The notes under the pieces are model-generated. The model saw only the letters and a list, made by a program, of their open reading frames with translations, had not been told where the DNA came from and made no database searches. Shown here piece by piece: positions 23,077 through 33,225 of a stretch of 64,000 nt of DNA. This DNA comes from Marinirhabdus gelatinilytica. Lineage in GTDB: Bacteria > Bacteroidota > Bacteroidia > Flavobacteriales > Flavobacteriaceae. The stretch covers positions 491,906-555,905 of the forward strand of contig NZ_QRAO01000002.1 in NCBI RefSeq assembly GCF_003353425.1. Direction: 5' to 3'. Every line of letters begins with the position of its first letter. Position 1 is the first letter of the stretch. A program made the translations under genes and the position numbers.

Positions 23077-25903
23077 GTAACTCTTTTTCAAGAAATTTTG
23101 CCGTGAAGCCTTTCTTGTTTGCTATAATTTCTTCGGGAGTGCCCGTTGCCATTACCTTTCCACCTTTTTTTCCTCCTTCCGGGCCTATGTCTATAATATA
23201 ATCAACGGTCTTGATCACGTCCAGATTGTGTTCAATGATAAGTACCGTGTTTCCTTTGGCGACCAATTTGTTTAGGACTATCAACAATACGCGGATGTCC
23301 TCAAAATGAAGACCCGTTGTGGGTTCGTCCAATATGTAAAACGTATTGCCGGTATCTCTTTTTGAAAGTTCCGTAGCTAGTTTGATACGTTGTGCTTCTC
23401 CTCCCGAAAGTGTTGTAGATTGTTGCCCTAAGGTAATGTAGCCCAATCCTACATCTTGAATGGTCTTCAATTTTCGGTATATCTTGGGGATATTCTCGAA
23501 AAATGGAACGGCCTCATTAATGGTCATCTCCAGAACATCGTAAATAGAGTTTCCTTTATAGCGTATCTCGAGCGTCTCCCTGTTAAAACGCTTTCCTTGG
23601 CAGGTCTCACATTCTACATATACGTCTGGGAGGAAATTCATTTCAATCACGCGCAAACCACCACCCTTACAAGCTTCGCATCTTCCTCCGGTAACATTAA
23701 AACTGAAACGCCCTGGTTTGTAACCACGTATCTGTGCTTCGGGAATCTTGGCGAACAGACTGCGTATTTCAGAAAAAACACCCGTATACGTTGCAGGGTT
23801 ACTACGGGGTGTCCTACCAATGGGCGATTGGTTTATGTCTATTACCTTGTCTATATGTTTAAGCCCAATTATTTTTTTGTAGGGCATCGGTTTTTTTACA
23901 CCATTGAAAAAATGTGCGTTCAAGATAGGGTAGAGGGTCTCATTGATAAGTGTAGATTTTCCACTTCCCGAAACTCCCGTTACGCCCACCATAGTTCCCA
24001 ATGGGATAGTGATGTTTACGTCTTTTAGATTGTTTCCCGTGGCTCCCGTGAGGGTTAAAAATTTTCCATTACCTTTTCTCCGCTCTTTGGGGATGACTAT
24101 TTCCTTTGTGCCGTTTAAATACTCTGCCGTTAATGTATGGTGGTTTAAAATTTCAGTAGGGCTGCCCTCGCTTACTATTTCTCCACCGTGTCTTCCTGCG
24201 CCAGGGCCAATGTCTATCACATAATCTGCACTCTCTATCATATCCTTGTCATGCTCCACCACAATAACCGAATTGCCAATGTCCCGCAACGAAATAAGCG
24301 ACTGTATCAATTTTTCGTTGTCGCGCTGGTGCAGGCCAATGCTAGGTTCGTCCAAAATATAGAGAACGCCTACGAGTTGCGAACCTATTTGCGTAGCAAG
24401 ACGTATACGCTGTGCCTCACCGCCAGAGAGTGATTTGGAGCTGCGGTCCAGGGCAAGGTAGGTCAAGCCTACATCTATCAAAAACTGAAGTCTAGAACGT
24501 ACCTCTTTCAATATTTCTGAGGCAATCTTTAATTGGTTGTCACCTAAATCTTTTTCAATATCCTTGAACCATTCTGCAAGCTCGATAACGTCCATTTGGG
24601 CAAGCTGGGCGATGTTTTTTCCGTTCACCTTAAAATATAGCGATTCCTTACGTAGCCTAGAGCCACTACATTCGGAGCACGGTACCTTATCCATATACTC
24701 CTTGGCCCAACGTTCCAGCGATTTGGATTCGTTTGCCTCGTAGGTATTTTGAAGGAAGGTGGCTACCCCTTCAAACTCAATTTTATAATTTCTTGTAATG
24801 CCCAGTGTTTTCGATTCTACATCGAATTTTTCATGGCCCCCGTGAAAGATCATCTCCTTTGCTGCGGCAGGGATATCCTTAAAAGGATCTGTCAACTTAA
24901 AATTAAAACGCTGTGCGATTAACTCCAATTGCTTAAAGACCCAGTTGTTCTTTTGTGGCCCGTGTGGAGCCAAAGCTCCTTGTTTAATGGAAAGCGAATC
25001 GTCCGGAACCACTTTTGTAAGGTTTACTTCGTACAATTTTCCCAAGCCTCTACAGTTTGGACACATGCCTTTTGGAGAATTGAAAGAAAAATTGTTCGGC
25101 TCTGGGCTTGGGTAGGAAATCCCAGAGGTAGGACACATGAGCGAACGACTAAAAAACCGTACCTCGTTGGTCTCATTGTCCAACACCATCAATACATCGT
25201 CCCCGTGGTACATGGCGGTAATGATTGTTTCGGAAAGGCGCTTGTCATTATCGCTTTCTTCGGTAATCTTTAGCCTGTCTACAACAATTTCAATATCGTG
25301 CGTCTTGTAACGGTCTATGCGCATCCCCTTTATAATATCGAGCACCTCGCCATCTACCCTTACTTTTAGGAAGCCTTGTTTTGCGATATTTTCAAAAAGC
25401 TCACGGTAGTGCCCTTTTCGGGAACGTACCACCGGTGCCAAAACACTCACCTTTTTCCCTTTAAACTCCTCAATAATGAGCTCCTTTATTTGCTCATCGC
25501 TGTAACTCACCATTTTTTCACCCGTATTGTAACTATAGGCATCGCTGGCACGGGCATAAAGCAAACGGAGAAAATCGTAGATTTCGGTGATGGTCCCTAC
25601 GGTGGAGCGCGGACTCTTACTCGTAGTTTTTTGCTCTATGGCAATCACGGGAGAGAGGCCTTCAATTTTATCTACATCGGGGCGTTCCAGATTTCCGAGG
25701 AATTGACGTGCATAGGCAGAAAAAGTTTCAATATATCGGCGTTGTCCCTCGGCATAAATGGTATCGAAGGCCAGGGAGGACTTTCCGCTGCCCGAAAGCC
25801 CCGTAATCACTACCAGCTTGTCTCTTGGAATGGTAACATCTATGTCTTTTAAATTATGGACACGAGCACCCAAAACCTCAATACAATCGTCATTTTTTTC
25901 CAT
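23072..25903 (-). CDS. uvrA: Excinuclease ABC subunit A
   Basis: The protein has 943 residues from the ATG at 25903. It carries two ABC ATPase modules: Walker [10 protein letters not shown] and GVSGSGKST, and two LSGGEAQRI signatures each followed by ILDEP. Zinc-finger cysteines occur in the CPNCRG, CSECSG, CEACKG and CETCQG segments. UvrA finds bulky DNA lesions and loads UvrB for nucleotide excision repair. I prefer the ATG at 25903 to one three codons upstream because a -7 promoter box covers 25910-25917; transcription could then start at or next to the ATG. The stop codon is made by the heptamer array. Confidence 0.95.
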   Translation of the reverse strand: MEKNDDCIEVLGARVHNLKDIDVTIPRDKLVVITGLSGSGKSSLAFDTIYAEGQRRYIETFSAYARQFLGNLERPDVDKIEGLSPVIAIEQKTTSKSPRSTVGTITEIYDFLRLLYARASDAYSYNTGEKMVSYSDEQIKELIIEEFKGKKVSVLAPVVRSRKGHYRELFENIAKQGFLKVRVDGEVLDIIKGMRIDRYKTHDIEIVVDRLKITEESDNDKRLSETIITAMYHGDDVLMVLDNETNEVRFFSRSLMCPTSGISYPSPEPNNFSFNSPKGMCPNCRGLGKLYEVNLTKVVPDDSLSIKQGALAPHGPQKNNWVFKQLELIAQRFNFKLTDPFKDIPAAAKEMIFHGGHEKFDVESKTLGITRNYKIEFEGVATFLQNTYEANESKSLERWAKEYMDKVPCSECSGSRLRKESLYFKVNGKNIAQLAQMDVIELAEWFKDIEKDLGDNQLKIASEILKEVRSRLQFLIDVGLTYLALDRSSKSLSGGEAQRIRLATQIGSQLVGVLYILDEPSIGLHQRDNEKLIQSLISLRDIGNSVIVVEHDKDMIESADYVIDIGPGAGRHGGEIVSEGSPTEILNHHTLTAEYLNGTKEIVIPKERRKGNGKFLTLTGATGNNLKDVNITIPLGTMVGVTGVSGSGKSTLINETLYPILNAHFFNGVKKPMPYKKIIGLKHIDKVIDINQSPIGRTPRSNPATYTGVFSEIRSLFAKIPEAQIRGYKPGRFSFNVTGGRCEACKGGGLRVIEMNFLPDVYVECETCQGKRFNRETLEIRYKGNSIYDVLEMTINEAVPFFENIPKIYRKLKTIQDVGLGYITLGQQSTTLSGGEAQRIKLATELSKRDTGNTFYILDEPTTGLHFEDIRVLLIVLNKLVAKGNTVLIIEHNLDVIKTVDYIIDIGPEGGKKGGKVMATGTPEEIIANKKGFTAKFLEKELH

Positions 25904-25909
25904 AGTTTG

Positions 25910-25917
25910 CAAAGGTA
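25910..25917 (-). promoter_or_regulatory. Putative -7 box of uvrA
   Basis: TACCTTTG on the minus strand is an exact TAnnTTTG match. It ends seven bases before the ATG at 25903, implying a leader of nearly zero length. No TTG lies at the expected distance upstream. Confidence 0.5.
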
Positions 25918-26110
25918 CTTAATTGAATTGGAAATAAGTAACAGGGTAGTAGTTGGTATTTTGAAATTTACTCGATTATCGAGATTTAAATGTTCCAAGA
26001 CTTGCCTCGAAACCAAACGTTATTTTTTAATCGATGCCTAGCAGGCTTGCCCTGAACAATTTACGTTAATTTGTAGTTGGTGAGGTAGGTTTGGGACGAA
26101 GGCTGCACAA

Positions 26111-26470
26111 TCATTCCGCGGACTTAAAATTTTGTATGTCCTCTTTTGAAATGCTACCGTCTATGGTAAGTTTATGGGAACTATCGTCACTGGTCAATAC
26201 AAAGTCGCTCAAGCTACCATAGTGTTGTTGAATTAGATCTACAATTTTGGCCATGGATCTTTCATCGCCATCCATGGTAAGTTTTGCCTCTTGCTTATAG
26301 GTTTGGATGGTAAGTGGGATATCGATACACTCAATTTCTGAAGTATGCTGTAGTTCCTTTTTCTTCAGTACAACAAATTTAAAGTTTACATCAGCTTCTG
26401 TAAGGATTTTTTTTAGGGTTACTTCAGAGAGTTTCAGTTCTTCCCTATTGCTGTTTAATTGGAATGTCAT
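26111..26470 (-). CDS. Small protein of unknown function
   Basis: The protein has 119 residues, no signal peptide and no membrane helix. It is probably cytoplasmic. Charge is mixed, and short strand-like segments alternate (VNFKFVVLKKKEL, IPLTIQTYKQEAKLTMDG). No family recognised. It is a single gene with AT-rich flanks and codon use like its neighbours. The start is ATG with an A/T-rich upstream. Confidence 0.55.
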   Translation of the reverse strand: MTFQLNSNREELKLSEVTLKKILTEADVNFKFVVLKKKELQHTSEIECIDIPLTIQTYKQEAKLTMDGDERSMAKIVDLIQQHYGSLSDFVLTSDDSSHKLTIDGSISKEDIQNFKSAE

Positions 26471-26633
26471 AAAATTTATACTGTAATTAAACTTTTTCGC
26501 TAGCCCTGTAAAGATAATTAAGACTTGAAAGAAACCTTGGGTTTGACAAATAGCTTAGGTAAAATTTAACTTTTATATATAAATGATAAGCTTTTTAATC
26601 TAAAAAAGAGCGACCTAAATGTAGAAATGAAAA

Positions 26634-27116
26634 TTAAAAGGTAACATCCATTTCACCATTTCGTATTTGCACTTCTACATTTCCATTGGTATCCGTAAAA
26701 TTATACTGAAAATTGGCAACAATTCTACTGTCTGTATGAATAGTAGTATTTGTGTCTACATTACAAGAATTTGCTTGAGAGCAATAGTATTGATTTTCCA
26801 AAAAGAAAAATGTTTCCTGAAAAGTACCTGTTTCACCAACTTGCTGAGTAACCCTAATGTTATAACCTGAATTGTCAGGAAAATCTGCTGTAACTTGCCT
26901 TATAGAGCTGTTTGTGGGGCTTAATGATGTCTGTATATTTGTTAGCGAAACAGTCTCACCATTGATATCAAAAGTTATAAAAGACTCTTCCATTTGCCCC
27001 ATATCATCGTCTGTAGGATTATTATTAGAAGAATCATCGTCCGATGAACAGGAAGAAATTACTGCAATTAAGAAAGAAAAATAGAAAATACGTTTTATAA
27101 TAGATTGAATTACCAT
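26634..27116 (-). CDS. Predicted lipoprotein with a beta-sandwich-like domain
   Basis: The protein has 160 residues. The signal peptide ends in a lipobox (AVISSCSSDDDSS), followed by a Ser/Asp/Asn linker, so it is an outer-membrane or periplasmic lipoprotein. The remaining 110 residues alternate strands and turns (FDINGETVSLTNIQT, NIRVTQQVGETGTFQETFFF), with two cysteines (CSQANSC) that could form a disulfide. No known family is evident. A -7 box lies at 27143-27150 upstream. The protein resembles the many small calycin- or sandwich-like lipoproteins of Flavobacteriaceae. Confidence 0.65.
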   Translation of the reverse strand: MVIQSIIKRIFYFSFLIAVISSCSSDDDSSNNNPTDDDMGQMEESFITFDINGETVSLTNIQTSLSPTNSSIRQVTADFPDNSGYNIRVTQQVGETGTFQETFFFLENQYYCSQANSCNVDTNTTIHTDSRIVANFQYNFTDTNGNVEVQIRNGEMDVTF

Positions 27117-27142
27117 TTAATGAAAATTTTATATTTCTGTAG

Positions 27143-27150
27143 CAAATTTA
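27143..27150 (-). promoter_or_regulatory. Putative -7 box for the lipoprotein gene
   Basis: TAAATTTG on the minus strand is an exact TAnnTTTG match, 27 bases before the ATG at 27116. No matching TTG is found 17-23 bases upstream. Confidence 0.35.
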
Positions 27151-27158
27151 AATAATCA

Positions 27159-28166
27159 CTATGAAATCTCCCTGTTCAAGAACTGGAAAAATGTCGTGGA
27201 GATAAAGAAAATGGTACTCACGACTATAGAGAAGCTTACCACAAGGGTAATTATGGGCAGCCCCAACAACAAATACAGTAGCGGCAACAGGACACCAAAC
27301 AAAGACATTGCAAGGAAAATTGCGTAAAGATATTTCATGATTCCCGGTAAGCCTTTACCCGCATTGTCCTGAAACTGGAACAGTTTTGGAAAAACCTGTT
27401 TATTCATATATTCCCCTAATCTGGCAAGAAAAACATCGTTGAAGGAAGAATCCTCAAAATGTTGGCTGTCTATGGAGTTTGCCAAGACTATAATTTTTTC
27501 CTGGTGTCTTTCAAAAACAGCATCTAGATCTAAAAAATCTTTGAATATGGCGAATTTGTAGCCAAAATAATACCAAAGGCCAGATCCGCATTTGTGCTCT
27601 AACCATTTTGACACGATCTCCTTGGGATATGCATTTGGGTAGCTAATATTTTCTGGAACCTTCTTTTCCTTGGGATTGAGGAGTAGTAAAGATTTCAGCT
27701 CTAGGTATAGATTTTCGGTATCCTCAAAATTGTTGTTTTCCTGCAGAAATTCTATTGCCAGTTTGGATTTCCCTTTGTAAAATTCCTTTACGTCAAAAAA
27801 TGTGAGTCCTTCAAATTCATCATCTATGTATTCTTTGAGTCCGGGTGGCCACATTTTGGAACGGTACAGTATATCTACTATATTCCTGAAATGATGCATT
27901 TTTTGGGTAACTCCATCTAAATGGTTTACAGCATTGCTTCTAACGGATTTTAGCCGGAGCGTTGCACTGGCAAGGTATACCACGAGCAAAACTGCCACAA
28001 AACCACTTATGCCTATAAAAAGTGTTGCCAGATTGGTGAGCTGGTCTACAAACGCTGGGACGGTTGTTTTTTGCTGAAGGAGAAAAATTAGCGCAATACA
28101 CAGAACCCCGCTAAATACCAATGGTATCACGGCATACAAATTTTGCACGGGCGACTTTTTCTTCAT
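27159..28166 (-). CDS. Membrane protein of unknown function
   Basis: The protein has 335 residues. There are two membrane helices at the N-terminus (about 15-35 and 45-70) and two near the C-terminus (about 275-325), with a soluble middle of some 200 residues that lacks known motifs. The middle contains an alternating charged/aromatic helical stretch (DVKEFYKGKSKLAIEFLQ). It is probably a cytoplasmic-membrane protein with both termini on one side. No neighbour suggests a function. Confidence 0.6.
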   Translation of the reverse strand: MKKKSPVQNLYAVIPLVFSGVLCIALIFLLQQKTTVPAFVDQLTNLATLFIGISGFVAVLLVVYLASATLRLKSVRSNAVNHLDGVTQKMHHFRNIVDILYRSKMWPPGLKEYIDDEFEGLTFFDVKEFYKGKSKLAIEFLQENNNFEDTENLYLELKSLLLLNPKEKKVPENISYPNAYPKEIVSKWLEHKCGSGLWYYFGYKFAIFKDFLDLDAVFERHQEKIIVLANSIDSQHFEDSSFNDVFLARLGEYMNKQVFPKLFQFQDNAGKGLPGIMKYLYAIFLAMSLFGVLLPLLYLLLGLPIITLVVSFSIVVSTIFFISTTFFQFLNREIS

Positions 28167-28417
28167 GTTACATAAGCTGCACAGTGGGGAGACTGCTTCT
28201 TGATATTCAGCAAGGTAGCTATTTTAGCTTTAAAAATAACTTAGATTCAAAATTGACCAAAATGAAAATAGGACCCTATCTTTTTTCACTCAATAAGTAG
28301 CTGAAATCAATATCAAAAATAAGTTTTTCAATCTGATTTTGTAGTAAAATACTTACATTTCGATAAGTGGTATCGTAAATACGGTTAACGGTATGTTTTA
28401 CTCAGAAAATAGGGACA

Positions 28418-30142
28418 TCAATAGCCCGCTGCTGCATCATCTCCCCTTGGATCTGCCCCTCCTTCCAGTGTTCCATCTGGTAGCACAAGAATAGCATCTA
28501 CCTTTCCAATAGTGGGGTCTGCTTCCAAATTTTCGGGATAGCCTTTCGTGGTAAGATTTTCTTTTAATGCGGAAGGGAACCTGCCCTCCTCGTACCTAAC
28601 CGCATCTGGCAGCCATTGGTGATGGAATCTTGGTACATTCACTGCTTCCTGCATATGCATATCAAATTCCCTTACATTAAGAATAGTTTGCAATACCGAA
28701 GTAATGATAGTTGCCCCGCCTGGAGTACCTACTACCATCCAAAGCTTTCCGTCGCGCTCAACAATGGTAGGTGTCATCGAGCTCAGCATACGTTTTCTAG
28801 GTGCAATGGCATTGGCTTTTCCGCCCACCAGCCCATACATGTTGGGTTGGCCGGGTTTTGCACTAAAATCGTCCATTTCGTTATTTAGGAAAAAGCCCAA
28901 ATCCTTTACAAACAACTTGCTGCCATACCCCGAATTGAGTGTAGTGGTAGCCGACACTGCATTTCCATAACTATCTACAATGGAGTAGTGGGTGGTTTCC
29001 TCACTCTCAAACCCAGGTATGATACCGTAACCTATTGTTTGGGAGCTGTTTGCCTTTTCAAAACTGAAAGATTCCATCCGTTTGTTGAGATAGTTTGGGG
29101 ACAAGAGCGAATCTACAGGTACTTCCACAAAATCTGGATCGCCTAGATAGTAGCTTCTATCTGCATACGCACGGCGTTCAGCTTCTGAGAGGAGTTGAAT
29201 GTACTGTTCAGAATTATGCCCATATTCAGAAAGCGGAAATGGTTCCAGCATCGTTAAAATTTGCCCTAATGCCACACCACCACTGGAAGGTGGCGCCATA
29301 GAAATTACCCTTAAATCTTTATAGTTTAAAACTAGTGGTTCCCGAAATTCCGCCTCGTATGTTTTAAGATCTTCTAACGTAATGATACCTTCCCGTTGTT
29401 GTATAAAATCGACCAACGTTTCGGCAACGTTGCCTTGGTAAAAGCCTGACAATCCTTTTTGGGAGATGGTTTGTAATGTATTTGCCAACGCTTTGTTCCT
29501 AATGGTATCGCCTTCAACATACATTTTTGTGACTATGGAGGTCTCGCCACTTACTTCTTCAAAAATGGTGGCGTATTTGTGAAAACGTTCTGCCTGTTGT
29601 TTTGTGACCCTAAACCCTCTGTTGGCCAATTCAATCACAGGCTCTAAGATGATCTCCATGGGTAGCGAGCCCAATTTTTCGTGTACAGCGAACATACCTG
29701 CCACCGTCCCGGGCACCCCAACGGCCAACGCCCCTTGCTTGCTTTCTTGCGACCTGTAGGTTCCGTCCTCATCCAGGTACATATTTCTGGAAGCTTTTAT
29801 AGGGGCTTTCTCGCGGTAGTCGAAACTTCCCAACTCGCCATATTGTGTTCGGTATACCATAAATCCACCACCACCTAGGTTGCCGGCGTAGGGATATACT
29901 ACGGCCAGGGCCATTTCGGTAGCGATCATGGCATCAAAGGCGTTTCCACCTTTCTTGAGTATTTCTACACCAATCTTGGAGGCTTCCTCCCGTGCAGAGA
30001 CCACCATAGCCTGTTGGGTCACTAGGCCTACTTTAGGGTACTCTTTTTCTTTGACTTCAATTGTTCCAGTACGGGTAGGGGACTCCTTACAGGAAAGGAA
30101 TAGAAAGGAGGGTAGTAAAAAGAGGAGAAATTTCAGCTTCAT
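28418..30142 (-). CDS. ggt: Gamma-glutamyltransferase, lipoprotein form
   Basis: The protein has 574 residues. It begins with a lipoprotein signal (FLFLSC), so it is membrane-anchored in the periplasm or at the surface. The large-subunit part includes GGNAFDA and NLGGGGFMVY. The precursor is cut autocatalytically before the Thr pair in TTHYSIVD, as in E. coli GGT, where that Thr is the nucleophile; the downstream GGATI is also conserved. The enzyme hydrolyses or transfers the gamma-glutamyl group of glutathione and related peptides. The ATG overlaps the stop of the upstream acyl-carrier phosphodiesterase gene in four bases. Confidence 0.92.
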   Translation of the reverse strand: MKLKFLLFLLPSFLFLSCKESPTRTGTIEVKEKEYPKVGLVTQQAMVVSAREEASKIGVEILKKGGNAFDAMIATEMALAVVYPYAGNLGGGGFMVYRTQYGELGSFDYREKAPIKASRNMYLDEDGTYRSQESKQGALAVGVPGTVAGMFAVHEKLGSLPMEIILEPVIELANRGFRVTKQQAERFHKYATIFEEVSGETSIVTKMYVEGDTIRNKALANTLQTISQKGLSGFYQGNVAETLVDFIQQREGIITLEDLKTYEAEFREPLVLNYKDLRVISMAPPSSGGVALGQILTMLEPFPLSEYGHNSEQYIQLLSEAERRAYADRSYYLGDPDFVEVPVDSLLSPNYLNKRMESFSFEKANSSQTIGYGIIPGFESEETTHYSIVDSYGNAVSATTTLNSGYGSKLFVKDLGFFLNNEMDDFSAKPGQPNMYGLVGGKANAIAPRKRMLSSMTPTIVERDGKLWMVVGTPGGATIITSVLQTILNVREFDMHMQEAVNVPRFHHQWLPDAVRYEEGRFPSALKENLTTKGYPENLEADPTIGKVDAILVLPDGTLEGGADPRGDDAAAGY

Positions 30143-30723
30143 AATTCCGATAGTTTTTGATGGGAAGCGGTGATAAGTTCAGCAAAAAAGGAGGTGAATT
30201 CGGCTTCAAATTCGGTATAGAATTCTTCAAGTTCCAACACGGCAAAATTCATCTTGGATCTCTTTTTTGTCCGGATGTTCATTTGGGTTAAAATGGTGCT
30301 TATTCCTTGGATGCTGGCGTAGCTCAACAACCAGTTATCTGAAATCATATACGGCATCATACGTTGGATACGGGTGGGCAATAGTTCAAAATTGGCACGC
30401 AGCATTTCGTAAAAATCATCTACATACTCCTCCAAGGGTTGCGGGTGGTACACATTCCAGTTTTTGGCCAAAAAATGGTCGTACAAGATATCCACGATCA
30501 CACCGCTATAATGACCGTATTTTTTATGAAGCCTTGCGGTGCTTAGTCTCACGGTAGGGTGGGCATCGGTAAAACTATCTATAAACCTGTGCAACACTAT
30601 TCCTTTCTGGATCTTTTTCGGGTACTTTAAATACTGTTTTCCCTTAATGCCGTCCGCAATAAAATTGCCTATGGTAATGCCTTCGTCCTCCCCGGAAAGG
30701 TAAATGTGTGCCAAAAAATTCAT
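30139..30723 (-). CDS. acpH: Acyl carrier protein phosphodiesterase
   Basis: The protein has 194 residues, typical of AcpH. The N-terminal MNFLAHIYLSG and the GNFIADGIKG and HRFIDSFTDAHP motifs are conserved for this HD-like metallophosphodiesterase, which removes the phosphopantetheine arm from acyl carrier protein. It would act in the cytoplasm on fatty-acid synthesis machinery. It overlaps the gamma-glutamyltransferase gene by four bases (ATGA), so the two are translationally coupled although their functions are unrelated. The 5' side faces a divergent GlmM-like gene, with about 130 bases between them. Confidence 0.88.
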   Translation of the reverse strand: MNFLAHIYLSGEDEGITIGNFIADGIKGKQYLKYPKKIQKGIVLHRFIDSFTDAHPTVRLSTARLHKKYGHYSGVIVDILYDHFLAKNWNVYHPQPLEEYVDDFYEMLRANFELLPTRIQRMMPYMISDNWLLSYASIQGISTILTQMNIRTKKRSKMNFAVLELEEFYTEFEAEFTSFFAELITASHQKLSEL

Positions 30724-30767
30724 CAGGACAATTTACAAAATCGCTACACAATTTTGGCAATATAAAG

Positions 30768-30775
30768 TATCTTTG
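30768..30775 (+). promoter_or_regulatory. Putative -7 box for the GlmM-like gene
   Basis: TATCTTTG matches TAnnTTTG exactly. A TTG lies at 30754-30756, only 11 bases before it, so the -33 contact is doubtful. The implied leader is about 70 bases long. Confidence 0.35.
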
Positions 30776-30855
30776 CCGTTGAAATCAATAAGGGACTGCA
30801 CAACCGCTGTAAACGTTCAGTTTCAATATAGTTACACTTACATAAAACACTTTTC

Positions 30856-32241
30856 ATGACCTTAATAAAATCTATTTCTGGAATACGAGGAACCATTGGC
30901 GGTCCACAAGGGGATAATCTAACCCCTGTTGATGCGGTATTATATGCTTCAGCATACGGAACTTGGGTACAACAGCAGCGCAATAAGGAATCACACAAGG
31001 TAGTTGTGGGGCGCGATGCACGTATAAGTGGCGAAATGGTACAGCAACTGGTCATGAACACCCTTGTGGGAATGGGAATACACGTGGTAGATCTTGGTCT
31101 TTCCACAACGCCCACTGTTGAAATGGCCGTTACGATGGAACACGCAGACGGGGGAATAATCCTTACCGCAAGCCACAATCCCAAACAGTGGAATGCCTTG
31201 AAACTCTTGAACAGTAAAGGCGAATTTTTAAATGCTGAAGCCGGACAAGAAATTCTTGACATTGCCGAAAGTGGTGCCATGACATTTGCCGAAGTGGACA
31301 ATCTTGGAAAGATTACCCGCAACGATGCGTACATAGATCTGCATATTGATGAAATTCTCGCTCTTGATTTGGTGAATGTTCCAGTCATAAAAAAGGCAAA
31401 CTTTAAGGTAGCGGTAGATGCCGTGAACAGTACGGGAGGGATTGCAGTACCGTTATTGCTGGAAGCGCTGGACGTAGAACCCGTAAAATTGTATTGCGAG
31501 CCTACAGGCCATTTTCCCCATAACCCAGAGCCTTTGAAAGAGCATTTGGGCGATTTGATGGAGTTGGTCGTGAAACAGCACGCAGATTTTGGTATCGTGG
31601 TGGATCCCGATGTGGATCGTCTTGCTTTTGTAGATGAAAAGGGCGAAATGTTTGGCGAAGAATACACCTTGGTTGCCGTAGCAGATTATATTTTGCGAAA
31701 AAACCCTGGCACTACCGTTAGCAATATGAGCTCTTCAAGGGCATTGCGTGATGTTACCGAAACACATGGGGGCACCTATACCGCAAGTGCTGTGGGAGAA
31801 GTGAACGTAGTACAGCAAATGAAAGACACCAACGCCGTGATAGGCGGTGAGGGCAATGGTGGTATTATTTACCCAGAACTGCACTACGGAAGGGACAGTT
31901 TGGTAGGTATAGCATTGTTCCTAAGCTTTCTCGCCGAAGAGAAAATAGCTGTGAGTGAACTGCGAAAGCGATACACCAGTTATTTTATGAGCAAGAAAAA
32001 AATTGAACTCACGCCACAATTGGATGTAGATGCTATTTTAAAAGAAATGGAAAGTCGCTACGCAAATGAACAAATAAACACCTTGGACGGCGTAAAAATA
32101 GATTTTGCTGAAAACTGGGTCCACCTACGAAAATCCAATACGGAACCCATTATTAGAATCTACACTGAGGCCAAGAGCCAAGAAGAAGCAGATGCCCTTG
32201 CCGATAGGTTTATTGGCGAGCTGAAGGAAATTGCAGGTTGA
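30856..32241 (+). CDS. glmM: Phosphoglucosamine mutase-like (alpha-D-phosphohexomutase)
   Basis: The protein has 461 residues and the four domains of the family. Ser106 in TASHNP is the phosphorylated catalytic serine. The metal site is DPDVDR, the sugar-binding loop is GEGNGG, and the C-terminal phosphate-binding loop is RKSNTEPI. GlmM converts glucosamine-6-phosphate to glucosamine-1-phosphate for UDP-GlcNAc synthesis. Bacteroidota GlmM proteins of this length exist, but phosphomannomutase cannot be excluded by eye. It stands alone between divergent and convergent genes. A long minus-strand open frame overlaps it and is not a gene. Confidence 0.83.
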   Translation: MTLIKSISGIRGTIGGPQGDNLTPVDAVLYASAYGTWVQQQRNKESHKVVVGRDARISGEMVQQLVMNTLVGMGIHVVDLGLSTTPTVEMAVTMEHADGGIILTASHNPKQWNALKLLNSKGEFLNAEAGQEILDIAESGAMTFAEVDNLGKITRNDAYIDLHIDEILALDLVNVPVIKKANFKVAVDAVNSTGGIAVPLLLEALDVEPVKLYCEPTGHFPHNPEPLKEHLGDLMELVVKQHADFGIVVDPDVDRLAFVDEKGEMFGEEYTLVAVADYILRKNPGTTVSNMSSSRALRDVTETHGGTYTASAVGEVNVVQQMKDTNAVIGGEGNGGIIYPELHYGRDSLVGIALFLSFLAEEKIAVSELRKRYTSYFMSKKKIELTPQLDVDAILKEMESRYANEQINTLDGVKIDFAENWVHLRKSNTEPIIRIYTEAKSQEEADALADRFIGELKEIAG

Positions 32242-32274
32242 TAGATCAAGTCCCAAATTTTAAAAAGCACCAAT

Positions 32275-33162
32275 TTATTCGTAATCCTTTACCTTATCCC
32301 TGTACTTCCAGCGTTTGTGGGTCCATAGGTAGTAGGCAGGTTCGGCTTTTATCTGGTCTTCAACCATGGTGAGAAACTTGTCCGTAATCTCGTAATCTGG
32401 GTAGTCTTTAGGGTTTTTGGTAATGAGTTTTACATCGGCAGCGTAATGGCCACGTTTCACTTTGCGAACGTCAAGATAGATGACCGCCATATCGAATTTT
32501 TTGGCCAGCATTTCCCCACCAGTGAGTACTGGCACCTTAATGCCCATAAATTCCTGAAAGTGCTTTGCTTTCCAGTGTTTTGCTGTTTGGTCTGCAATAA
32601 ATGCAAATATGCTCAACTCACCCCTTGAAATGGCAGCGCCCATTTTGTGCACCGTTTCCTTGGTATTGATGAGTTGGGAATTGTAACGGGCACGAATTTT
32701 TTTTACCAGCTTGTCAAAATATTCGTTCTCAATTCTTTTATATACTGCATAGCCTCTATGGTTCACAAATCGTTGTAGTACCACACTCCATTCCCAGCTG
32801 GCGTAATGTCCCATGAACATCATAATGTTTCGGTTTTCTTTTTCCAGTTCAAGGACCGTATTGATATTGGATATGGTGAAGCGTTTTTTCATCTCCTTTT
32901 CAGTTATGGAGAGGGACTTAATAGATTCCAACACCATATCGCACAGGTGTACATAAAACTCTTTCCGTATATCGTTGCGTTCTTTTTCAGAAATATGGGG
33001 AAGTGCCAGTTTTAGGTTTTCGGCCACTACTTTTTTTCGGTAGCCCACAAGATAGTAAACAAAGGAAAAGAGGATATCTGAAACTCCATACAGTGCCCAG
33101 AAGGGTAATTTGGAAATGATCCAGATAATTGGGTAGACTAAAATATAAACTAGACGTTGCAT
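32275..33162 (-). CDS. LpxL/HtrB-like lipid A acyltransferase
   Basis: The protein has 295 residues from the ATG at 33162. An N-terminal membrane helix (MQRLVYILVYPIIWIISKLPF) is followed by the acyltransferase domain. The HxxxxE catalytic motif appears as GHYASWE. The family transfers an acyl chain from acyl carrier protein to lipid A precursors at the inner face of the membrane; some members act on other lipids. The start is chosen because the promoter covers 33177-33204, so a longer version reaching 33204 cannot be made from that transcript. Confidence 0.85.
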   Translation of the reverse strand: MQRLVYILVYPIIWIISKLPFWALYGVSDILFSFVYYLVGYRKKVVAENLKLALPHISEKERNDIRKEFYVHLCDMVLESIKSLSITEKEMKKRFTISNINTVLELEKENRNIMMFMGHYASWEWSVVLQRFVNHRGYAVYKRIENEYFDKLVKKIRARYNSQLINTKETVHKMGAAISRGELSIFAFIADQTAKHWKAKHFQEFMGIKVPVLTGGEMLAKKFDMAVIYLDVRKVKRGHYAADVKLITKNPKDYPDYEITDKFLTMVEDQIKAEPAYYLWTHKRWKYRDKVKDYE

Positions 33163-33176
33163 AGCGATTGTTACCG

Positions 33177-33204
33177 CAAAACTAACTAAATTTATTCCTT
33201 CCAA
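33177..33204 (-). promoter_or_regulatory. Promoter of the LpxL-like gene
   Basis: On the minus strand TTG (33204-33202), 17 bases, TAGTTTTG (33184-33177). The -7 box is exact and the spacer is at the short end of the usual range. It sets the start at the ATG at 33162. Confidence 0.55.
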
Positions 33205-33225
33205 TTAAAAATTTTTACATACATA

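Noticed and set aside
30744-31667. 307-residue open frame on the minus strand
   Set aside because: It runs antisense to the well-supported GlmM-like gene, has a Ser/Cys/Thr-rich composition and no motif, and is a frame shadow.
33163-33204. 14-residue N-terminal extension of the LpxL-like protein
   Set aside because: It would start inside its own promoter; the internal ATG at 33162 directly precedes the membrane helix.
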